Shown one piece after another: positions 1-6,961 of a DNA stretch of 34,252 nucleotides. The notes under the pieces were generated by a model. That model searched no databases, was not told the origin of the DNA, and saw only the letters and a program-made list of their open reading frames with translations. Origin of the DNA: an uncultured Saprospiraceae bacterium (GTDB taxonomy: Bacteria; Bacteroidota; Bacteroidia; Chitinophagales; Saprospiraceae); the NCBI GenBank assembly GCA_938010785.1, contig CALLVC010000196.1:1-34252 (forward strand). Reading direction: 5' to 3'. A program made the translations under genes and the position numbers. Each line of letters starts with the position of its first letter. The first letter of the stretch is position 1.

Positions 1-168
1 CCTATGAAAGGAAAGATTTGGATGGCACTAAAAACGCATCATTTAAAGCACCATTTTAAGGACCCTGACGCTGGGTATGGGGTGAGTTCTCCGCTTTGGG
101 ATGTGATTGTAGGGTCAGATTTTAAAAGTGGGAAAGAACAAAAAGCAGGACAAAAACAAACTGTTTAA
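1..168 (+). CDS. Fatty acid hydroxylase / sterol desaturase family protein, C-terminal end (5' truncated)
   Basis: Frame 1 is open from the window edge to TAA at 166-168 and gives the last 55 residues of a protein. The fragment contains the histidine cluster HHLKHHF followed by KDPDAGYGVSSPLWD. This is the typical end of the membrane di-iron fatty acid hydroxylase superfamily (FA2H, sterol desaturases), in which an HxxHH box binds iron and a GVSSPLWD-like segment follows. Family members hydroxylate fatty acyl or sphingoid chains, and in other bacteria a member of this superfamily hydroxylates dihydroceramide. The sphingolipid genes downstream make the same role plausible here, but this is inference. 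The N-terminal histidine boxes lie outside the window, so the substrate cannot be judged. Confidence 0.8.
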   Translation, partial: PMKGKIWMALKTHHLKHHFKDPDAGYGVSSPLWDVIVGSDFKSGKEQKAGQKQTV

Positions 169-182
169 TCCAACTATCCTTT

Positions 183-206
183 TAGACATACGCTTAGACA
201 TACGCT
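183..206. repeat. 12-bp direct repeat, two copies
   Basis: The unit tagacatacgct occurs twice head to tail just after the hydroxylase stop codon and before the alginate lyase gene. Function unknown; it may be replication slippage. Confidence 0.6.
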
Positions 207-288
207 TACTTTAACTTAGGAAGCAAACTAAATTCTAGCGGCTTTTCTTCCGTTGGGAAATAAAAGCTGCTCTCAAATATTTATACCT

Positions 289-1191
289 ATGCTATTAAAA
301 AAAATGCCAGCTATTAAGTTTTTTATTCTTGGAATAATTATTTTCATTAATGCCTGCACTCCAAGCAATGAAGTCATCATAACACCTCCTGAAGTTAACC
401 TTCCAGAGGAAATAGAACCTACGATTGTAGAAACTCCCGTGGATACTCCTCAGGCAATAACTTGGGAGAATTGGTATCTATCGGTACCTCTAAATGCAGG
501 AAATGGTAAAGCAACCTCCATAAACTATCAAGATATTATCAATGATAAGCTGACAGCAGAAGAATCTAAATTCTTTTATAAAAACGACGATGGCACTTAC
601 ACCATGTGGACCCAATTCACAGGATACACCACCTCTGGTTTATCTGAGCTTGGCAACAAATATTGTCGGACGGAACTTAGAGAATATTGGAGAGGCAACC
701 AAGATGTCACAGATAATTGGTCGATGTCTACAGGAGTGCATATTCTTGAATCCACCATGCAAGTTGATTTTGTAGAAGGTAACGGTCGAACAATTGTAGC
801 CCAAATTCATGGAAAAGAATCTCCCGGTATTTCTGGCAACCCAGCAACCGTTAAAATTCGGTGGAATAGTGGAATGATACAAGTTGACCACTATACAAAG
901 CCAAATGATGGCGACCCATGGACTAGTAAGTATGATAAAAAAGTCGACTTTGGTCGGGTAGATAATGAACTATTCACTTTCAAGATGAAAATAGAAGATG
1001 GTAAATTGTTTTGTGCATTAGTCTGCGAAGCAAAAGGTTTAGATATTGAATATACCGAATTCTTTGACTATGTTGGAAACGGATATATCCATGAAAATTA
1101 CTTCAAAACAGGAAATTATTTTGGCTGGCATGATGACTATGAAAAAGCTGCGCAAGTCACACTACATAAAGTCGTAACAGAACATAGATAA
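289..1191 (+). CDS. PL7-family alginate lyase-like lipoprotein
   Basis: Predicted secreted polysaccharide lyase that would cut alginate or a related uronic acid polymer by beta-elimination. From ATG 289 the protein has 300 residues. It begins with two lysines, a hydrophobic stretch and a lipobox-like INAC, so Cys23 is the likely lipidated residue, suggesting an outer-membrane lipoprotein. A Pro/Glu/Thr linker follows, then one jelly-roll domain with the three PL7 signatures: CRTELRE (catalytic Arg), VAQIHG (catalytic Gln and His) and NYFKTGNYFGW (catalytic Tyr strand). The frame extends upstream to a TTG at 253, but ATG 289 or 304 gives a normal signal peptide. No SusC/SusD pair or other carbohydrate gene is nearby, so it is a lone lyase between lipid genes. 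Fold and family are clear; the exact polymer is not. Confidence 0.85.
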   Translation: MLLKKMPAIKFFILGIIIFINACTPSNEVIITPPEVNLPEEIEPTIVETPVDTPQAITWENWYLSVPLNAGNGKATSINYQDIINDKLTAEESKFFYKNDDGTYTMWTQFTGYTTSGLSELGNKYCRTELREYWRGNQDVTDNWSMSTGVHILESTMQVDFVEGNGRTIVAQIHGKESPGISGNPATVKIRWNSGMIQVDHYTKPNDGDPWTSKYDKKVDFGRVDNELFTFKMKIEDGKLFCALVCEAKGLDIEYTEFFDYVGNGYIHENYFKTGNYFGWHDDYEKAAQVTLHKVVTEHR

Positions 1192-1357
1192 CTATAGGCA
1201 ATTTTTTCCTTAAATAAGGAATGAACCTGGGGTGAACCACGAAGTAGATGGGAAGCCAACAATCAGAAGAATGTATATGATTGATGGTAATACTCAGCAA
1301 AAACAGGTCAGGCAGCATAAAAAAGACCATTTTTCGGTCATTAGAAAAAATAGTCAT

Positions 1358-1885
1358 ATGTTCAAAGCTAAATTGATTGAAAACGAAAATTACTACAAGT
1401 TAAGAAGCAAACAGCTATTGTTAATGCTTATACCATCTATTCCAATTGGGCTACTTGTAAATTTTCATCAAATTCCGATTTGGTTAACAATATTGATGAT
1501 AGGACTGTACATTGGTGCTATTTTTTTTACGATAAGAAATCAAAAACAGATTAATTCAGTTCTTGGAAATAAATTGATTGAAATAGACATTGAAGAAATA
1601 AGAATAAAATCAAAAAAAGGAACAGATAATGAAACAATCAAATTGAATAGCGTCGAAAAGATTATATTAAAAGATGAATATTCAATGCCTCAAGAAACCA
1701 TGAAGGAAATTGGTCAAGAATTAACAGGAAAGACAAAACAAAACTATGTAATTCTTCAACAAGAGAATCAAAAAAGACAGTTGGATTTTGAAGTTGATTC
1801 CTATTATAAGATAAATCAGTTAAACAAATTGATTGAATCTTGGAAAATGAAAGGATACAATGTTGAGAGAATGACTGGAAATTAA
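1358..1885 (+). CDS. Small unknown membrane protein with two transmembrane segments
   Basis: Not assigned to a named family. From ATG 1358 it has 175 residues. A short charged N-terminus is followed by two hydrophobic segments (about residues 20-36 and 41-61) separated by a short turn, then a soluble, Lys/Glu/Ile-rich tail of about 110 residues that probably faces the cytoplasm. The layout recalls small PH-like or YcxB-like bacterial membrane proteins, but I see no diagnostic motif. The frame is open back to a GTG at 1232; residues coded before 1358 are charged and low in quality, so I prefer the ATG. It is more AT-rich and lysine-rich than its neighbours, which may indicate a later arrival. 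No functional link to the lipid genes is evident. Confidence 0.65.
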   Translation: MFKAKLIENENYYKLRSKQLLLMLIPSIPIGLLVNFHQIPIWLTILMIGLYIGAIFFTIRNQKQINSVLGNKLIEIDIEEIRIKSKKGTDNETIKLNSVEKIILKDEYSMPQETMKEIGQELTGKTKQNYVILQQENQKRQLDFEVDSYYKINQLNKLIESWKMKGYNVERMTGN

Positions 1886-2042
1886 AAACAAATATGGATT
1901 GAAAATGAATTAAAATTGGGATTTAAAAATACAGAACCAATGGAGCGTCATCAAAAAACAGCTAATTTCCCATAAAACAGGGGGTAACCACTCCAAAAAG
2001 CATCTATTTACAAGAAACACAGACAAACAGAAAAAGGCATAA

Positions 2043-2984
2043 TTGACAACAGACATTCGACATAAAAATTCATTTCAGCGATTTACGACTAAAAATGTAC
2101 TAGTAGCTTCTATAGTAAGCATAGCTTATCTAAGTTTAGCCTACTTTTTTATAGGCTGGCGACCAGACCATTTACACTTGTGCTTGGCATCCCTAATTGC
2201 CTATTTTGCACTCCCCATCTCCCGTAAAATATTTTGGGCATTCCTATTCTTTATTATCTATTGGTTGATTTATGACTCCTTGAGAGTCTACCCAAATTAT
2301 ATGGTTAATCCTGTGAATATAGAGAGTTTATATAATTTGGAAAAGTCCATATTTGGCTTTCAAAGTCCAGAAGGCTTATTAACACCTAACGAGTATGCCA
2401 AGGCCAACTCAACTCAATTTTTAGATGTCTTAGCGCCATCTTTTTATTTAACTTGGGTGCCGCTGCCAATGTTATTTGTGATGTATTTATTTTTTACAGA
2501 CAAAACAACAATGGCTAAATTTACCTCCGCATTTTTATTAATCAATATAGTCGGCTTAATCATTTATTACCTTTACCCAGCAGCACCGCCTTGGTATGTA
2601 GAAAAACACGGGTTTGAATTTATAGAAGGTACTCCCGGCAGCGCAGCGAGACTTTTGCGGTTTGATGAATTCTGGGGCGTAGATATTTTTAAAAATATGT
2701 ATGAAAAGAATGGAAACGTTTTTGCAGCAATTCCTTCTTTACATTCTGCCTTTCCTGTGTTGTTAGTATATTATGGCATACAAAAACATCTAGTGGCAGC
2801 CTCCATTTTCTTTTTATTTATCATGCTAGGCATATGGTTTGCAGCAGTATATACCAACCATCACTATATCATTGATGTCTTTTTAGGCGGATTAACCGCA
2901 TTATTTTCCATCTTATTATTAGAAAAGGTATTGTTAAAAACAAAAATAAAAGATTGGTTAGCTAATTATATAGCCTTATTATAG
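2043..2984 (+). CDS. PAP2-superfamily membrane protein resembling inositol phosphorylceramide synthase (AUR1-like)
   Basis: Integral membrane protein of 313 residues with about six to eight hydrophobic segments. It carries the two PAP2 catalytic motifs of the AUR1-type branch: AAIPSLHSA with His234, and TNHHYIIDV with His274 and Asp278. In this branch the His-His-Asp triad transfers a phospho-head group, such as phosphoinositol from phosphatidylinositol onto ceramide; other members are plain lipid phosphatases. A TAA at 2040-2042 lies directly before the TTG at 2043, and no ATG follows until residue 82, so the gene appears to use a TTG start. Serine palmitoyltransferase follows and inositol-3-phosphate synthase is about 5 kb downstream, which favours inositol-phosphoceramide synthesis. 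The PAP2 fold is certain; the substrate is inferred. Confidence 0.85.
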   Translation: MTTDIRHKNSFQRFTTKNVLVASIVSIAYLSLAYFFIGWRPDHLHLCLASLIAYFALPISRKIFWAFLFFIIYWLIYDSLRVYPNYMVNPVNIESLYNLEKSIFGFQSPEGLLTPNEYAKANSTQFLDVLAPSFYLTWVPLPMLFVMYLFFTDKTTMAKFTSAFLLINIVGLIIYYLYPAAPPWYVEKHGFEFIEGTPGSAARLLRFDEFWGVDIFKNMYEKNGNVFAAIPSLHSAFPVLLVYYGIQKHLVAASIFFLFIMLGIWFAAVYTNHHYIIDVFLGGLTALFSILLLEKVLLKTKIKDWLANYIALL

Positions 2985-3464
2985 ATTTGAAAATGAAGAA
3001 ATTGATATTTTTAGGCGAAAATCAACGAATAAAACGTATTTTTGTAAATCTTTTTAAAAAAGATAGGGGAAAGCAAAATTAAAGTTGTCTTGAATTAATA
3101 ATCTATTTTCAATAAAAAAGAACTAACCACTTGCATAAGTGGTTATATGCAATATAGAACTATACAGAATTTATAATATAAACACATTTAGTCACCCAAA
3201 AGGTATTTGTGAAATTAGATTTATTTAAAAATAAAGTTGATTTTCAGATATTTCCTTTTAAATGCAGACCAAGCTAAAATGATAGCTGTTAGCTAATCTC
3301 TGATTGGTGAAACTCAAAAATAACTTGAATCAATTCAAATGATAAGTTGCTGTAATGATAGCAATTTTAGATTTTGAACCAGCCCGACTAGTCGTTAGGC
3401 TGGCGGGTTTTAAATTTTAGATTTCACTAGTAGCTTGTTTTTGGAGAACTTAACAAAAAAGAAA
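2985..3464. other. Intergenic region between the PAP2 gene and SPT, with two hairpins
   Basis: About 480 bp without a convincing gene. It contains a perfect 9-bp hairpin at 3124-3145 (taaccactt, loop gcat) and a second structure at 3379-3403 (ccagcc/ggctgg, with cgac/gtcg able to pair inside the loop). The second is followed by cgggtttt and could be a terminator or leader element 60 bp before the SPT start codon. I see no clear promoter. Confidence 0.5.
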
Positions 3465-4670
3465 ATGAATTTACTTCGAAACCAACTAGCGAAGTACACT
3501 CGTCCGTCTGAGGTCAAGGCAGCAGGGGTATATCCCTATTTCCGCGAAATCAGTTCAGACCAAGATACCGTTGTGAAAATGAACGGTAAAGATGTACTAA
3601 TGTTTGGTTCTAATTCCTATTTAGGATTAACCAATCACCCCAAATTAAAAGAGGCCTCCAAAGCAGCTATTGATAAATATGGATTAGGATGTGCAGGCTC
3701 TCGTTTTTTGAATGGTTCATTAGATATTCATACCGAATTAGAAGAAAAATTAGCCAAGTTTGTTGGAAAAGACGAAGCTATTGTTTTCAGTAGTGGATAC
3801 AAAGCCAACTTAGGAGCTATCTCCTCCATATTAACTCGCCACGATTATGTCATTCTAGATGATTTAAACCACGCTTGTATCATTGACGGCGCAAGATTGT
3901 CCTTTGGTAGAACGATGAAATATCGGCACAAAGACATGGCATCTTTAGAGAAAGTTTTACAAAGATGTAATGCGGACCGAGTGAAATTAATCGTCACAGA
4001 TGGTGTTTTCAGCATGGAAGGCGATATCGCACCTTTACCAGCAATGGTAGAATTGGCAAAAAAATACAATGCCAATATCATGGTCGATGATGCTCACTCC
4101 TTAGGAGTCTTGGGCAAAGGAGGTCGAGGAACCTCAGACCATTTTGGCTTAGTTGATAATGTAGATATTATTATGGGGACTTTTAGTAAGTCCTTAGCCT
4201 CTATCGGTGGTTTTATCGCAGCAGATAAAGATACCATTAACTTCATGAAGCATACCGCTCGGTCGTTCATTTTTAGTGCAAGTATAGCTCCAGCCAATGC
4301 AGCAAGTGTAATAGCAGCCTTAGATGTGATGGAAGAAGAGCCAGAAAGAATCGAAAACCTTTGGGAAAACACTCGCTATACGATGGATGCGCTTCGGAGT
4401 GTTGGCTTAGAAACAGGCCCAACAGAAACACCAATTATTCCAATTTACGTAAGAGATGATGAAAAGACTTTCATCTTAACGACAATGTTGCAGCAAGCTG
4501 GTGTTTTTGTAAATCCAGTTATTTCGCCAGCCGTAGCCAGTGAAGACTCTTTAATTAGATTTTCATTAATGGCAACGCATACCAAAGAGCAAATTGATTA
4601 CGCAGTTGACCAATTAGATAAAGTAGGGAAGCAATTAAATATTCCACGAGTCATCGCGTCACAGGTATAA
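3465..4670 (+). CDS. spt: Serine palmitoyltransferase (alpha-oxoamine synthase family)
   Basis: PLP enzyme that condenses L-serine with a fatty acyl thioester to give 3-oxo-sphinganine, the committed step of sphingolipid synthesis. The 401-residue protein shows the whole alpha-oxoamine synthase pattern: SNSYLGL near the N-terminus, GCAGSRFLNGS, His136 in the position that stacks on the PLP ring, VDDAHSLG (Asp208 for the pyridine nitrogen, His211), and GTFSKSLAS with the Schiff-base Lys242. The N-terminus MNLLRNQLAKYT followed by GVYPYFREI matches the Bacteroidota SPT type and supports ATG 3465 over the upstream TTG at 3435. BioF and Kbl share the fold, but this N-terminus and the adjacent ceramide-type genes favour SPT. 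It is a soluble homodimer in bacteria. Confidence 0.92.
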   Translation: MNLLRNQLAKYTRPSEVKAAGVYPYFREISSDQDTVVKMNGKDVLMFGSNSYLGLTNHPKLKEASKAAIDKYGLGCAGSRFLNGSLDIHTELEEKLAKFVGKDEAIVFSSGYKANLGAISSILTRHDYVILDDLNHACIIDGARLSFGRTMKYRHKDMASLEKVLQRCNADRVKLIVTDGVFSMEGDIAPLPAMVELAKKYNANIMVDDAHSLGVLGKGGRGTSDHFGLVDNVDIIMGTFSKSLASIGGFIAADKDTINFMKHTARSFIFSASIAPANAASVIAALDVMEEEPERIENLWENTRYTMDALRSVGLETGPTETPIIPIYVRDDEKTFILTTMLQQAGVFVNPVISPAVASEDSLIRFSLMATHTKEQIDYAVDQLDKVGKQLNIPRVIASQV

Positions 4671-4683
4671 ACGAAAATAGAGA

Positions 4684-4837
4684 GGCTGTCTCATAAGTCC
4701 TTTTTTGAAAATCAGTATCAAATAAAGTACTGATTTCTTTTCTTGCACGATGCATTTCCCCCTTTGGAGGGGGTTAGGGGGAGGAAATCCACATTTTATT
4801 CGGTTTTCAAATTTTAATTTTTACTTATGAGACAGTC
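4684..4837. mobile_element. MITE-like element bounded by 15-bp inverted repeats
   Basis: The segment begins ggctgtctcataagt (4684-4698) and ends with its near-exact complement acttatgagacagtc (4823-4837); 13 bp match perfectly and the rest pair with a G-T wobble. The ends resemble the terminal repeats of IS5/IS1182-type insertion sequences, from memory of such termini. The 154 bp encode no transposase, contain a G/C-skewed cccccttt...ggagggggttagggggagg core, and sit 14 bp after the SPT stop. I found no clear target-site duplication. It could alternatively act as a terminator. Confidence 0.55.
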
Positions 4838-4858
4838 CCATTACAAAAAATATAGAAA

Positions 4859-4895
4859 ACAAATGGTAATCGAAAAATTTTCGATTACCATTTGT
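4859..4895. repeat. Perfect 18-bp palindrome with a single-base centre
   Basis: The arms acaaatggtaatcgaaaa (4859-4876) and ttttcgattaccatttgt (4878-4895) are exact complements around A4877. Such a long, nearly loopless palindrome between SPT and the ceramide synthase candidate could form a cruciform, bind a dimeric protein, or terminate SPT transcription. Confidence 0.85.
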
Positions 4896-4905
4896 GTTAT
4901 AAGTA

Positions 4906-4939
4906 CAAATTGGTAGCACTCTCGATAGCTACCAATTTG
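4906..4939. repeat. Second hairpin with 12-bp perfect arms
   Basis: caaattggtagc (4906-4917) pairs with gctaccaatttg (4928-4939) over a 10-nt loop. It starts only 10 bp after the preceding palindrome, and its arms look related (caaatggtaatc against caaattggtagc), so the two may be diverged copies of one element. The downstream gene starts 55 bp later. Confidence 0.85.
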
Positions 4940-4993
4940 ATTAGTAAACTGTAAAGAACGAACGAACAACCTATAAACAAGCAGCACCAACCA

Positions 4994-6112
4994 ATGCAAA
5001 TCGTAAAAGTCTCCACTAAAAAACAAAAAAAGCAATTCATTGATTTCCCGCATGACCTTTATAAAGGGGACCCCAACTATGTTCCAGAGATATATTTAGG
5101 GATGCAAGAATTGATGAATCCTAAAAAGAATCCTTTCTTTGAGCACTCCAACGCAGATTTATTTTTAGCCTTTAGAGATAAAAAAATCGTTGGTCGAATC
5201 GCGGCTATTCAGAATAATAATTACAACGAATTTGCCAATACCAATGTCGGTTATTTTGGTTTTTTTGATGTCATTAACGATTATAGTGTAGCAGAAAAAT
5301 TACTCCAAACCGTAGTCGATTGGGTAAAAGCCAAAGGACATGATGGACTATATGGTCCGACCAATTTTTCGACGAATGAAACGGCGGGGATTCTCATCAA
5401 AGGCTATGATAGACCTCCTGTCATTAACATGACTTACAATAAACCCTATTATGTTGATTTTGTAGAACGTTTTGGTTTCGAGAAACAAATGGATTTATTT
5501 GCTTATAGAATTCCGACCCAAACGGTTTCAGAAAAATCTCTACGAATTACAGAACGATTAGAAGAAAGATTGAAGGGACGAGGGATTACGATAAGAAGCG
5601 TAGTATTAAAAAATTGGGCAGAAGAGGTCAAGGTTATCCATAAGATGTATAAAAAGGCATGGGATAAAAACTGGGGGTTTGTGCCACCTACGGATAAGGA
5701 GTTTGACCATTTAGCAGATAGTTTAAAAATGATATTGGTACCAGAAATGGTCTTTGTCGCTGAAAAGGACGGAAAAGGAATAGGCTTTTTCTTAGCGGTG
5801 CCGAACATTAACGAAATCATGATAAAGCAGAAGCGAGGAAGAATTTTACCTTTCGGGGCTATCCGCTTATTAATGGGTAAACGAAAAACAAAAATCCTAA
5901 GAATCATACTTCTAGGCGTAGAAGATGAATACCGAAGACTTGGTATAGAAGCTATTTTTTACTCCAAAATAATTCGCTATGCCCAAAATAATGGCATCGA
6001 ATTCGGAGAAGGCTCTTGGATTTTGGAAAATAATGAAATGATGAATAAGGGCTTGCAAAATCTGAATGGCGAGGTTTATAAAACTTATCGGATTTATCAG
6101 AAAGATGTTTGA
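4994..6112 (+). CDS. GNAT-fold acyltransferase-like protein, candidate bacterial ceramide synthase (bCerS)
   Basis: Cytoplasmic protein of 372 residues from ATG 4994, with no signal peptide. The N-terminal part contains KQFIDFPHDLYKGDPNYVP and FFEHSNADLFLAFRD..IVGRIAAI, a pattern of large GNAT-like proteins in which an IVGRI strand belongs to the acyl-CoA binding core. The C-terminal part repeats a GNAT-like half, with LLGVEDEYRRLGIEAIFYSK similar to the acyl-CoA pyrophosphate loop and INEIMIKQKRGRILPFG before it. In Caulobacter a protein of this kind N-acylates 3-oxo-sphinganine, unlike the membrane ceramide synthases of eukaryotes. Its place between SPT and a CerR-like reductase makes that role likely here. 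The GNAT fold is well supported; the ceramide role rests on context. Confidence 0.75.
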   Translation: MQIVKVSTKKQKKQFIDFPHDLYKGDPNYVPEIYLGMQELMNPKKNPFFEHSNADLFLAFRDKKIVGRIAAIQNNNYNEFANTNVGYFGFFDVINDYSVAEKLLQTVVDWVKAKGHDGLYGPTNFSTNETAGILIKGYDRPPVINMTYNKPYYVDFVERFGFEKQMDLFAYRIPTQTVSEKSLRITERLEERLKGRGITIRSVVLKNWAEEVKVIHKMYKKAWDKNWGFVPPTDKEFDHLADSLKMILVPEMVFVAEKDGKGIGFFLAVPNINEIMIKQKRGRILPFGAIRLLMGKRKTKILRIILLGVEDEYRRLGIEAIFYSKIIRYAQNNGIEFGEGSWILENNEMMNKGLQNLNGEVYKTYRIYQKDV

Positions 6113-6120
6113 TTTTTTAG

Positions 6121-6153
6121 TGGTGAGTGATGAGTGATGAATTATGAGTGATG
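6121..6153. repeat. Heptamer-type degenerate repeat after the bCerS stop codon
   Basis: A run of gtgagtgatgagtgatga followed by attatgagtgatg, built from seven-base units close to gagtgat, begins 9 bp after the stop codon. The same type of sequence recurs in several other intergenic regions of this window. No complementary arm is present here. Confidence 0.65.
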
Positions 6154-6228
6154 CGTACTGCCTCAAGTCAATTCTAAATAAAAAAGAAACGCCACCTGCC
6201 ACAACCCAATATCTAAAACACACCATAA

Positions 6229-6322
6229 GAAACATTGGTAACAGAGGACATCAAATAAAATGGTCCCATAGGGACCTAACATCGGTAACAAAGATGGTCC
6301 CGTAGGGACAAAACATTGGTAA
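6229..6322. repeat. REP-like repeats with tggtcccRtagggac hairpins
   Basis: Two units about 34 bp apart share atggtcccRtagggac followed by Maacatyggtaa, at 6260-6287 and 6294-6322. The first forms ggtccc/gggacc (6262-6276) and the second gtccc/gggac (6297-6309). A partial copy, aaacattggtaac, starts at 6229. They end 10 bp before the next start codon, so they lie in the leader of the membrane protein gene. They resemble REP-like palindromes found dispersed in Bacteroidota genomes; no REP-associated transposase is in the window. Confidence 0.65.
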
Positions 6323-6331
6323 TCATAGGTA

Positions 6332-6919
6332 ATGAATCAAGAAAGTAGAGGAATATGGGAATGGGACATCGTAAAATATGTAACCATCTTTTCCATAGGA
6401 CTATATACAGCGTTTTTTGTACTAGGTGGTTTCACAGAAGAAAGCACTCGAATGGCTATAGCGTGGTCCGCTAAGATTAGCTTTTTATTATTCTGTATGG
6501 CATTTGCCGCTTCGGCAGCACATAAACGCATTAAAAATTCGCTTTCTTTTTGGTGGTTGATGAATCGCAAATACTTTGGAATTTCCTTTGCGATTAGTCA
6601 TCTTATCCATTTAGGCTTTTTAGTGGTATTGCAACAGGTTTTCCATCCAGTTTTTAATATTGCGGCATCGATTTCACTAATTGCAGGAGGAGGAGTTTAT
6701 TTTTTTGTCGTCCTGATGTTGTTGACATCTTTTGAGACTTTTTCCAACTATTTATCTCGGAAAAACTGGAAGTTATTACATACGATTGGAGGCTATTGGA
6801 TTTGGGTTATTTTTCTAAGTACTTATGTTAAAAAAGTAATGAATGTAGGGGCGGAGTTCATACCATTTGTCTTGCTATTGATAATCGTATTAATCATCCG
6901 TTTACTGCCAAAAAAATGA
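6332..6919 (+). CDS. Ferric-reductase-like transmembrane protein (possible b-haem membrane protein)
   Basis: Integral membrane protein of 195 residues with about six hydrophobic segments and little else. The central motif NRKYFGISFAISHLIHLGFL (about residues 78-97) and the later KNWKLLHTIGGYWIW match the pattern of ferric-reductase-like and MsrQ-type domains, where an R-x-x-G...H helix and a W-x-x-LH helix bring histidines together to bind b-type haem. The last histidine seen in MsrQ is not obvious: the segment reads FLSTYVKKV. It lies between the ceramide synthase and CerR candidates, so it might pass electrons to a lipid-modifying enzyme such as the upstream hydroxylase; this is inference. 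ATG 6332 follows the REP-like repeats directly. Confidence 0.6.
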   Translation: MNQESRGIWEWDIVKYVTIFSIGLYTAFFVLGGFTEESTRMAIAWSAKISFLLFCMAFAASAAHKRIKNSLSFWWLMNRKYFGISFAISHLIHLGFLVVLQQVFHPVFNIAASISLIAGGGVYFFVVLMLLTSFETFSNYLSRKNWKLLHTIGGYWIWVIFLSTYVKKVMNVGAEFIPFVLLLIIVLIIRLLPKK

Positions 6920-6961
6920 ATATCGATACGCAATCACTTGATTTTAAAGATAAAACTAAAT

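Noticed and set aside
1232-1357. N-terminal extension of the small membrane protein from a GTG start
   Set aside because: The extra 42 residues are charged and disordered-looking, whereas the ATG at 1358 starts a normal membrane protein.
2993-3082. A 29-codon frame MKKLIFLG... just after the PAP2 gene
   Set aside because: Too short, AT-rich and without any recognisable feature beyond a plausible start; not enough to call a gene.
3465-4670. BioF or 2-amino-3-ketobutyrate CoA ligase as the identity of the PLP enzyme
   Set aside because: Same fold, but the N-terminal YPYFREI segment and the adjacent ceramide-type genes point to serine palmitoyltransferase.
4684-4837. A complete insertion sequence
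   Set aside because: The termini look IS-like, but 154 bp contain no transposase frame and there is no clear target duplication.
5503-5907. A 134-codon frame antisense to the GNAT gene
   Set aside because: It is a shadow of a strongly supported coding sequence; its translation has no domain pattern.
6229-6322. Possible CRISPR array
   Set aside because: Only two to three short hairpin units with no unique spacers of constant length and no cas genes; REP-like repeats explain it better.
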